DNA of 18,195 bases from an uncultured Oscillospiraceae bacterium (GTDB lineage: Bacteria; Bacillota; Clostridia; Oscillospirales; Acutalibacteraceae): NCBI GenBank assembly GCA_900549945.1, contig URQJ01000020.1, forward strand, positions 1 to 18,195. Reading direction: 5' to 3'. Each line of letters starts with the position of its first letter. Within the stretch, counting starts at the first letter, position 1. The notes under the pieces are model-generated. The model worked only from the letters and a program-made list of their open reading frames with translations. It did no database searches and was not told the origin of the DNA. Made by a program: the position numbers and the translations under genes. This document shows positions 1-4,900 of this stretch, in pieces.

Positions 1-761
1 ACCAGACGGCGGGCCGCGTCGGTGGCGGGATGGGCGAAGATGTCCTCCACCCGGCCCTCCTCAGCTACCTCGCCGCCGTCCAGAATGGCGACCCGGGTGC
101 AGATCTCCTCGATAACGCTCATCTGGTGGGTGATGATGACCACCGTGACCCCCAGCTTTTGGTTCAGCTCCTTCAAAAGCGCGAGGATGGAATTGGTGGT
201 GGTGGGGTCCAGAGCGGAGGTGGCCTCATCGCAGAGAAGCACCTTCGGGTCCGTAGCCAGCGCCCGGGCGATGGCCACCCGCTGCTTCTGGCCGCCGGAG
301 AGCTGGGCGGGATAGGCACCTGCCTTTTCCTTCAGACCCACCAGATCCAGCAGCTCCAGAGCCTTTTTCTCAGCCTGGGCCTTGGGTACACCGGAAAGCT
401 CCATGGGGAAGCAGACATTTTTCAGACAGGTCCGCTGCATCAGCAGGTTGAAGCCCTGGAAGATCATGCTGATCTTTTTCCGGGCCTGCCGCAGCTCCTG
501 GGGGGAGACGGTACGCATACAGGACTTGCCGTCCGCCTGCTTCTCCATCCACGTCAGCTTCTGACCGTTGACGGTGATGCTGCCGCTGGTGGGCCGTTCT
601 AAAAGGTTGATGCAGCGGACCAGCGTGGACTTTCCCGCACCGGAGAAGCCGATAATGCCGAAGATCTCACCGTCTCCGATCTCAAGGGAGACGTCCTTGA
701 CGGCGTGGACCCCATCGCCGGTATCTCCAAAGGTCTTGCTGATATGTTCCAGCTTGATCAT
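1..761 (-). CDS. metN: Methionine ABC importer ATP-binding protein, 3'-truncated by the window edge
   Basis: This is the cytoplasmic ATPase that powers D/L-methionine uptake with the permease MetI and the lipoprotein MetQ, which would lie beyond the left edge. The 253 visible codons hold a full nucleotide-binding domain: Walker A GFSGAGKST (about residues 38-46), a Q-loop after ISMIFQ, signature LSGGQKQR (154-161), Walker B VLLCDEATSALD (174-185) and the switch His in IITHQMS (211-213). MetN-like wording such as INLLERPTSG and FNLLMQRT supports the substrate call. The C-terminal ACT-like NIL domain that senses methionine in the family is not in view. The ATG at 761-759 follows AAGGATATT. Upstream lie a Met-codon leader peptide and a terminator, which independently point to methionine. 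Codon choice (CCC, GCC, CGG) differs from the CCG/GCG/CGC preference of the other genes. A polar amino-acid importer ATPase is the alternative, but is less likely. Confidence 0.9.
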   Translation of the reverse strand, partial: MIKLEHISKTFGDTGDGVHAVKDVSLEIGDGEIFGIIGFSGAGKSTLVRCINLLERPTSGSITVNGQKLTWMEKQADGKSCMRTVSPQELRQARKKISMIFQGFNLLMQRTCLKNVCFPMELSGVPKAQAEKKALELLDLVGLKEKAGAYPAQLSGGQKQRVAIARALATDPKVLLCDEATSALDPTTTNSILALLKELNQKLGVTVVIITHQMSVIEEICTRVAILDGGEVAEEGRVEDIFAHPATDAARRL

Positions 762-784
762 AATATCCTTCTTTCGTTGCTGCG

Positions 785-822
785 AAAATAAAGAGGGCGG
801 AAAGCGTCGCCGCTTTCCGCCC
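785..822 (-). terminator. Intrinsic terminator (attenuator) between the Met leader peptide and metN
   Basis: Read on the minus strand, a perfect 12-bp stem (GGGCGGAAAGCG with CGCTTTCCGCCC) closes a GCGA tetraloop and is followed at once by the U-rich tail TCTTTATTTT. It starts 19 bases after the leader stop codon and ends 24 bases before the metN start. It therefore stops transcription before metN unless an alternative fold breaks it. Being inside the leader, it is best read as a regulated attenuator rather than the end of an operon. Confidence 0.9.
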
Positions 823-840
823 TTCTGAACAGCATAACTG

Positions 841-945
841 TTACACACAGGAGAGGTTTTTCGCGGAGGCGCACAAAGGCTTGGGCATGGTCATCATCCC
901 CATGTCCATCATGCACATCATCATACCAAAGCGAGTTACGATCAT
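841..945 (-). CDS. Methionine-rich leader peptide (34 residues) controlling metN
   Basis: This short gene is visible only by reading the metN upstream region directly. An AGAAAGGAG ribosome site lies 10 bases before the ATG at 945-943, and the frame ends in TAA at 843-841. Of its first 20 residues, ten are Met (1, 8-10, 12-13, 15, 17-18, 20), giving the string GMMMCMMDMGMMTMP. The remaining residues are unremarkable, with Cys at 11, 25 and 33. Such codon runs are the mark of leader peptides in ribosome-mediated attenuation, as with Trp in trp or His in his leaders. Here a shortage of charged Met-tRNA would stall the ribosome and favour read-through of the terminator at 785-822. Placement behind a good promoter and before a methionine importer fits. 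An alternative is a copper- or metal-binding Met/Cys peptide, but position and terminator argue for attenuation. Confidence 0.85.
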   Translation of the reverse strand: MIVTRFGMMMCMMDMGMMTMPKPLCASAKNLSCV

Positions 946-999
946 GCTGGTGCGTCTCCTTTCTGTCACCGGTGTACCGGTTCCGTTTTCGATGGGCAT

Positions 1000-1028
1000 A
1001 GCGTAGCACTGTTGTCCGCCCCTGTCAA
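1000..1028 (-). promoter_or_regulatory. Promoter of the metN leader transcript
   Basis: On the minus strand a perfect -35 TTGACA (1028-1023) is followed after 17 bases by TACGCT (1005-1000), preceded by TG in the extended -10 position. Transcription would begin near 993, about 48 bases before the leader-peptide ATG. The -10 matches the consensus at three of six bases, so the extended TG and perfect -35 probably carry it. Confidence 0.65.
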
Positions 1029-1145
1029 CGGGGAAAATTATTTTTGGAAAAACCGCAGAAAATCGGCAGGGTCAGCAAAAACTGTTTTGTGCAAATATCA
1101 GCTATACTTTGAACCGGCATAGTAAATATGAGACAACAGAGCGAG

Positions 1146-1185
1146 AACAGACCGGGACGCTGTCAGCAGTCCCGGCCTGTTTTTC
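1146..1185 (+). terminator. Hairpin with T-run, plus-strand terminator-like
   Basis: AACAG-A-CCGGGAC pairs with GTCCCGG-C-CTGTT around a 10-base loop, giving twelve pairs with one mismatch, and the plus strand continues into TTTTT. No plus-strand gene is visible upstream. It may end a short unassigned transcript or act on the minus strand as a backup stop for the flavodoxin operon, although the minus-strand tail is poor in U. Confidence 0.5.
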
Positions 1186-1189
1186 GATT

Positions 1190-1240
1190 AAGACAAAATG
1201 GCATTTGCACTCCGGATCGGCCCCATCCGGTCCGGAGTGC
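1190..1240 (-). terminator. Likely terminator of the DUF2325-DUF3793-flavodoxin operon
   Basis: A perfect 10-bp stem GCACTCCGGA/TCCGGAGTGC (1240-1231 with 1215-1206) with three further inner pairs lies about 130 bases after the flavodoxin stop codon. The minus-strand tail AAATGCCATTTTGTCTT is only partly U-rich, so efficiency is uncertain. Confidence 0.45.
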
Positions 1241-1273
1241 AGCGGAGACCTGCGGATCTCCGGCGGGGAAAAA

Positions 1274-1349
1274 GGAAAGATAGGAAAGATAAAAATAGGA
1301 AGATAAGGTTTCAGGAAAGATTGGGAAATAAGGAAAGATATAAAAATAG
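1274..1349. repeat. Short purine-rich direct repeats in the flavodoxin 3' region
   Basis: GGAAAGAT occurs exactly at 1274-1281, 1283-1290, 1314-1321 and 1332-1339, with a near copy around 1297-1304. Two copies run on into AAAAATAG, giving GGAAAGATAAAAATAG (1283-1298) and GGAAAGATATAAAAATAG (1332-1349). On the transcribed (minus) strand this becomes a pyrimidine-rich 3' untranslated stretch. No reading frame explains it. Confidence 0.6.
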
Positions 1350-1366
1350 AGGTGTGTTGAAGGGGC

Positions 1367-1792
1367 TTATTCTGCCAGCAGCTTGCCCATGGCGCGGCAG
1401 GCTTCCAGTGTATCGCCGTCAGGGGTTTCCTGACAGATGACGCTTTCACAGACCAAGTTGATTCCGGCGTCATCACAGTCCTTTTCCCAGGACCGCATCC
1501 ATTCGCCGTCGCCCCAGCCGTAGGAGCCGAACAGCGCGATCTTCTTATCCTTGAGCTTTGGCTCGCAGGCGGAGAACATCGGCTCAAATTCGCTTTCCTC
1601 AAGCTGCTCCGCGCCCATCGACGGGCAGCCGAACGCGACCGCATCAAAATTATCCATCATGGAAGCGTCAAATTCCGCGGCTGTGAGCAGAACGGCCTCG
1701 GCTCCCTTTTCCTTGATGCCCTCCACGACAGAGGCGGCCATGGCCTCAGTGTTGCCTGTTCCGCTCCAATAAACGACGGCTACTTTACTCAT
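1367..1792 (-). CDS. Short-chain flavodoxin
   Basis: Flavodoxin is a small cytoplasmic FMN protein that carries low-potential electrons, usually replacing ferredoxin when iron is scarce. The 141 residues match the short-chain family length. The phosphate-binding loop WSGTGNTEAM (9-18) sits after the first strand, CPSMG (56-60) marks the first FMN-flanking loop, and GSYGWGDGEWM (89-99) is the aromatic loop that stacks on the flavin. The ATG at 1792-1790 is the only sensible start. It is the last gene of a three-gene operon with DUF3793 and DUF2325, 33 bases after the DUF3793 stop codon. The operon carries the same operator as feoA and feoB, which supports an iron-sparing role by inference. Confidence 0.95.
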   Translation of the reverse strand: MSKVAVVYWSGTGNTEAMAASVVEGIKEKGAEAVLLTAAEFDASMMDNFDAVAFGCPSMGAEQLEESEFEPMFSACEPKLKDKKIALFGSYGWGDGEWMRSWEKDCDDAGINLVCESVICQETPDGDTLEACRAMGKLLAE

Positions 1793-1825
1793 TGTTGTTT
1801 ACCAACCTTTCCAGCATTTTGTGAT

Positions 1826-2380
1826 TTATGATACAGCTACGATGAGCCGGTCAAACGAATTGTATTTTTGAAGGCAGTCCCGATACACGCGCGTGCACTT
1901 GCGGTACTGCGCGAATTTGCAGCGGGCGGCCTGCTCATCCCCGTAAACCTTCCATGCGCCGGTACACTTTGCACAGTGCGCGCCCTCGTGCATGAAGCCG
2001 TAGACGTCCTCCGGCGGGTAGCCGAGGAACAGCCCGATCTCGTGCGGGAAATCCGCGCTTTCGCGCAGGCGGGCGATCAGCGTGCGGATGCAGTGTTCGC
2101 CGCTTTCCACGGGATAGCCGAGTCCGCTGAGAATCTGCCGGCTGCGCGCATCCGCGAGGTCGCGCTTCAGCCGCGCCGGGCGGTATACATAGACCAAAGC
2201 GCGGTCCGCGTAGAATTTCAGCGGCAGAACCCGCATGCCGCGGTGCGCAAACCGGCGGTTGAGGCTGCGTGCGCGCGCGAGGATCTCCTCCCGGCTGTGC
2301 ATGGGGCAGGTGAAGAGACTGCCCGTTTTGAGGCCGGCCATCGTCGGCGAGCAGTGCGCGACGAGAAGCTCCTCAGACAC
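1826..2380 (-). CDS. DUF3793 family protein
   Basis: No biochemical function is established for this clostridial family. I recognise it from the central block PHEIGLFLGYPPEDVYGFMH (112-131), followed by a Cys-containing region GAHCAKCTGAWKVYGD (133-148) and a basic, Cys-containing tail (Cys154, 162 and 169). There is no signal peptide or membrane segment, so the product is probably cytoplasmic. The start is GTG at 2380-2378, nine bases after a GGGAG site inside the preceding gene; the two genes overlap by eight bases, implying translational coupling. It lies between DUF2325 and flavodoxin under an iron-type operator. The clustered cysteines could bind a metal or thiols, but that is only inference. 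Confidence 0.85.
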   Translation of the reverse strand: MSEELLVAHCSPTMAGLKTGSLFTCPMHSREEILARARSLNRRFAHRGMRVLPLKFYADRALVYVYRPARLKRDLADARSRQILSGLGYPVESGEHCIRTLIARLRESADFPHEIGLFLGYPPEDVYGFMHEGAHCAKCTGAWKVYGDEQAARCKFAQYRKCTRVYRDCLQKYNSFDRLIVAVS

Positions 2381-2669
2381 AGCAGAGCGCTCCCTTCACG
2401 TGGCTTTCGAGAATGCCTTTCAGCGCCGCCATCGAGCTCGTGTGGCTGCGCGCGATCCGGATGTCCTGCCCCTTGGTGGCGCAGAGCACGGAACGCAGCA
2501 TCTTATGGGACATAGTGCTTGTGAACAGGACGAGCAGATCGGGCGAGCCGACGTTTTTCAGGCCACTCACCTGCTTCGGGTAGATTTTCGCTTTACAGTT
2601 GTATTCCTCGCAAAGCTCCTTATAGCGGCGGGTCATACATTCGTTTCCGCCGACGATTACAACGCTCAT
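2373..2669 (-). CDS. DUF2325 domain-containing protein
   Basis: A 98-residue single-domain protein starting MSVVIVGGNE, typical of DUF2325, with the further family-like segments PDLLVLFTSTMSHKML (43-58) and IRIARSHTSSMAALKGIL (70-87). The alternating strands and helices suggest a small Rossmann-like fold; function is unknown. It ends in two adjacent cysteines. The ATG at 2669-2667 follows AAAGGAG by eight bases. It opens the operon that continues into DUF3793 and flavodoxin, and its promoter region contains the shared operator at 2692-2705. Confidence 0.85.
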   Translation of the reverse strand: MSVVIVGGNECMTRRYKELCEEYNCKAKIYPKQVSGLKNVGSPDLLVLFTSTMSHKMLRSVLCATKGQDIRIARSHTSSMAALKGILESHVKGALCCV

Positions 2670-2690
2670 GTGCGCAGCTCCTTTCAGTTG

Positions 2691-2710
2691 GTTAGTTTTA
2701 ACTAACTATA
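2691..2710 (-). promoter_or_regulatory. Iron-type operator and -10 element of the flavodoxin operon
   Basis: GTTAGT-TTTA-ACTAAC (2691-2706) is a perfect palindrome of the TTAGY-N4-RCTAA class found at five other places in the window. On the minus strand TATAGT (2710-2705) serves as a likely -10 and overlaps the palindrome, so a bound repressor would block RNA polymerase. I see no convincing -35. Confidence 0.7.
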
Positions 2711-2863
2711 GTCTAAAAAAGAATTGCCTTCGGCCGTGCCGCTTCACCCGCCCGGCGCGCGCCCCGCTCGGGGACTCAGCGCCTTTGGCGCGATGCCTTC
2801 GGCTGAAGCGCGGCGGCGCTTTGACGGCATCCTTTCGTTCGATGGGCTTATTATACCAATGAA
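2711..2863. other. Gene-free GC-rich stretch with clustered inverted repeats
   Basis: No coding potential is apparent. Inverted repeats include CCCCG-CT-CGGGG (2762-2773), GCGCC-TTT-GGCGC (2779-2791), GATGCC (2792-2797) with GGCATC (2826-2831), and an inner AAGCGC-GGCG-GCGCTT. TGCCTTCGGC-like words appear at both ends. It may be a dispersed intergenic element or a structured RNA; nothing identifies it. Confidence 0.4.
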
Positions 2864-2907
2864 AACGGAGCCCTATCCGCTCCGAAAAGACGGGATAAGG
2901 CTCCGTT
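2856..2907 (-). terminator. Terminator after the AraC-type regulator gene
   Basis: ACGGAGCC and GGCTCCGT (2865-2872 and 2899-2906) form a perfect outer stem, extended inward by TATCC/GGATA after a mismatch. On the minus strand the hairpin is followed by TTTTCATT. It lies 20 bases after the stop codon of the AraC gene and closes the feo operon. Confidence 0.75.
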
Positions 2908-2926
2908 CAGACAATCTTGCGCCCGC

Positions 2927-3853
2927 TTATTCCGCAGGCTTTACAGCGGCGTGTGCGCGGTATTCGGCCGGCGTCGCGCCCATAATGTCCTTAAAGGCTT
3001 TCGAAAACTTGCTGCCGTTGTCGTAGCCGAAGCAGCCGGCGACCTCCAGCACAGAGCGGTCGGTTTCGGCGAGCATGAGGGCGGCGGCCTCCATTTTCTG
3101 CCGGCGCGTGTACGCGAAAAAGGAGACGCCGTACACGAGCTTGAAACTGGTTTTGATCTGTGTGCCGGAGACGTGGAAGTGCTTGGCGAGCTGCTCGAGC
3201 GGGATGCGGCAGTCCATGTGTGCCGTGAGATATGTGCAGACCGCCTTGGCCAGCGAGACCTGCGCGCGGGATACAAAGTGCTGCTTGGTTTCGGCCTCCT
3301 CCACGGGCATGGCGCTCAGAAATAGGAGGAGCTCGAGAATCTTCACCTTGAAATAGCCCTTGCGGATGCTGTCGGGCACGTTGTACAGCTCGGAAAAGAT
3401 GTGCGCGATGCCCTCATTTGAGCGGGCGATGAAGCAGGTATTGCCGCTGCAGAACTTTTGGCGGAGCGCCTGCGGGCTGACCTCCACGTCGTCGAGAAAG
3501 CAGGAGAGGCACCGCGGTGCGCGGTCGAGATCGATGCGGATGCGGATGCCGTGGTAATGCGCGAGCGGGAAATAGGCGCTGCCGCTGATGTCGGACTCCA
3601 TCGCGACGGAGAGGTCGCCGGGCGAGAGGTAGCAGAACTCCTTGCGGAAGGAACGTTCGATCCGCCCCTCGCGGCAGTGCGTGATTTCAAACACATTGCC
3701 GGCGGGGGTGCGCTGCATCGTGTATTTCTGCGCGTGCACGTCGTCGTAGAGAATCTCAATGCCCGGGAAGATCGGGCAGCCCGCCGCGCCGTCCGGCATG
3801 CTCTGCCGCGCGGCTGTTTTCTCCGCATTCAGTTCCTGCATTTCTGTACGCAT
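2927..3853 (-). CDS. AraC family transcriptional regulator
   Basis: A 308-residue DNA-binding regulator. The C-terminal domain carries two helix-turn-helix units, LEQLAKHFHVSGTQIKTSFK (219-238) and SVLEVAGCFGYDNGSKFSKA (267-286), followed by the family hallmark GATPAEYR (292-299). The N-terminal 190 residues form the presumed effector-binding part and are not recognisable to me. The ATG at 3853-3851 lies after a moderate AGGTGA site. It is the last gene of the feo/dtxR operon, 59 bases after the HMA gene. AraC regulators of this build often accompany siderophore-type ABC transporters (YbtA with YbtPQ is the classic case), and an ABC pair lies in the same cluster. The effector is unknown, so a role in sensing an iron chelate is inference. 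Confidence 0.85.
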   Translation of the reverse strand: MRTEMQELNAEKTAARQSMPDGAAGCPIFPGIEILYDDVHAQKYTMQRTPAGNVFEITHCREGRIERSFRKEFCYLSPGDLSVAMESDISGSAYFPLAHYHGIRIRIDLDRAPRCLSCFLDDVEVSPQALRQKFCSGNTCFIARSNEGIAHIFSELYNVPDSIRKGYFKVKILELLLFLSAMPVEEAETKQHFVSRAQVSLAKAVCTYLTAHMDCRIPLEQLAKHFHVSGTQIKTSFKLVYGVSFFAYTRRQKMEAAALMLAETDRSVLEVAGCFGYDNGSKFSKAFKDIMGATPAEYRAHAAVKPAE

Positions 3854-3912
3854 AATGGCTCACCTGTAAAATCGCTGGACGGTTCGCGGGGCGGTGTGCG
3901 CCGCCGCGGATC

Positions 3913-4170
3913 TCACTTGTATAAGAATGAAAACATGCCTTTCCTCTCGTACGGCGCCTGCTCGACGGATAAGATCGTGTAACCGGTTTCACCGATGACG
4001 GCGCGCAGCTTTTCCTCGTCGGGCGCCTGCTCTGCAAGGATGACGGTCTGGCCCTTCGTGTGCGAGGACGTGACTTTCTTGACGTTGAACGCGCGGCGGA
4101 TGGCGTCGTTTACGTGCGATTCGCACATGCCGCACATCATGCCGTCGATTTTTATGGTAGTCTGCGTCAT
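3913..4170 (-). CDS. Heavy-metal-associated (HMA) domain protein, CopZ-like
   Basis: An 85-residue ferredoxin-like HMA domain, usually a soluble metallochaperone for copper or another soft metal. The metal-binding loop IDGMMCGMCESHV (8-20) supplies Cys13 and Cys16 in the standard GMxCxxC context, and the conserved GYT (63-65) lies near the end. The last 15 residues (YERKGMFSFLYK region) extend past the usual domain. The ATG at 4170-4168 lies nine bases after AAGGA. It stands 41 bases downstream of the DtxR-like gene and 59 upstream of the AraC gene. Its place in an iron operon rather than beside a copper ATPase is unusual. Which metal it binds cannot be read from the sequence. Confidence 0.85.
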   Translation of the reverse strand: MTQTTIKIDGMMCGMCESHVNDAIRRAFNVKKVTSSHTKGQTVILAEQAPDEEKLRAVIGETGYTILSVEQAPYERKGMFSFLYK

Positions 4171-4211
4171 AATTCATGTTCCTTTCCGCTTGAAAATTTT
4201 GGGGTCTTGGC

Positions 4212-4637
4212 TTACAGGCAGCCGCTGTCCGTCTGGGCGGCCGCACTGCCGCATGCAGACGGCCCTCCCGCCGCCTCCGCGCAGAAAGCGTCGAGGCTTT
4301 CCTCGGGCAGCTCGGCAAGCAGCGCATAAACGGCGGCCTGCAGGTGTGCATCCGAGGGAAAATGAGAGGCCAGTAGCCGGAACAGCGCCTCGTAATACCG
4401 GCTGTACCGGTCCACAGCCTTGCGGCCGGCGTCTGTAAAATGGGCGACGCCGTAGGCGGTCTTGCGGATCAGGTTCATATCCCGAAAGGTATTGAGCATC
4501 GTGTGTACGCTCGGGTTTGTGAAGCCGAGCACGGCGGCGACCTTTGCGCCCCGCACGCCGTTTCCGCCGCCGTCCAGCCTTTTCATCGTCAGCAAATACC
4601 GTATCTGGGAGGCGGTCAGCAGTTTCTGGCCTTCCAT
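4212..4637 (-). CDS. DtxR-like winged-helix repressor, probable iron regulator
   Basis: DtxR/MntR proteins are metal-activated dimeric repressors of uptake genes. Residues 9-75 fit their winged helix: ASQIRYLLTMKRLDGGGNGV, then the recognition part VAAVLGFTNPSVHTMLNTFR (33-52) and wing LIRKTAYGVAHFTDAGRKAV (56-75). The dimerisation helices (about 78-120) have AAVYALLAELPEESL where the family normally places its Cys/Glu/His metal ligands, so the standard site looks lost. A short tail instead carries Cys119, Cys129 and Cys140. At 141 residues there is no SH3-like third domain. The ATG at 4637-4635 follows GGAGGG. The gene starts 14 bases after a strong terminator, so expression probably depends on read-through from feoB. 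It is the best candidate to bind the TTAGY-N4-RCTAA operators, by inference. Confidence 0.8.
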   Translation of the reverse strand: MEGQKLLTASQIRYLLTMKRLDGGGNGVRGAKVAAVLGFTNPSVHTMLNTFRDMNLIRKTAYGVAHFTDAGRKAVDRYSRYYEALFRLLASHFPSDAHLQAAVYALLAELPEESLDAFCAEAAGGPSACGSAAAQTDSGCL

Positions 4638-4650
4638 GGCTTCCCTCCTA

Positions 4651-4691
4651 ATAAAAATAAGGGAGACGCAAGCGGCTCTTGCGTCTCCCTT
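4651..4691 (-). terminator. Strong terminator inside the feo operon
   Basis: A perfect 14-bp stem (AAGGGAGACGCAAG with CTTGCGTCTCCCTT, 4659-4672 and 4678-4691) has a five-base loop. On the minus strand it is followed by ATTTTTAT, and the ribosome site GGAGGG of the DtxR-like gene comes right after. It would separate the abundant feo transcript from low-level read-through into the regulator genes. Confidence 0.85.
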
Positions 4692-4700
4692 TGTGTCACA

Positions 4701-4871
4701 TCAGTGCTTGTGGCAGGAACCGCTCATGGGGCATCCCTGACAACCGCCTCCGCAGGAGGATTTGCCTTTCTTCTTATCGCGCGCCATGCTGTAAATAATG
4801 GCGGCGACGATCAGAATGAGTACGAGGCAAATGACGATTGTGGCGATGTTTTCAATGATCCATGTAAACAT
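4701..4871 (-). CDS. FeoB-associated Cys-rich membrane protein
   Basis: A 56-residue protein of the kind found directly after clostridial feoB. Residues 8-28 form one transmembrane helix (NIATIVICLVLILIVAAIIY), followed by a basic stretch ARDKKKGK and a Cys-rich tail with Cys40, 44, 47 and 53 in SCGGGCQGCPMSGSC. The basic stretch after the helix places the Cys tail in the cytoplasm by the positive-inside rule. There it could receive or hand on ferrous iron from FeoB, a role that is plausible but unproven. The ATG at 4871-4869 follows AAAGGAGG by eight bases, and the gene starts 29 bases after the feoB stop. It was found by direct reading; the match in size, location and composition to the family is good. 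Confidence 0.9.
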   Translation of the reverse strand: MFTWIIENIATIVICLVLILIVAAIIYSMARDKKKGKSSCGGGCQGCPMSGSCHKH

Positions 4872-4900
4872 AATGAGCGCCTCCTTTCAAAGAGCCGTGC

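Noticed and set aside
762..1000. SAM riboswitch (S-box) or T-box in front of metN
   Set aside because: None of the conserved cores or a T-box NGGUGG-type sequence is visible, and the space is taken up by a translated leader and one terminator.
1102..1647. 181-codon minus-strand frame overlapping flavodoxin
   Set aside because: Out of frame with the clear flavodoxin gene and without coding character beyond it.
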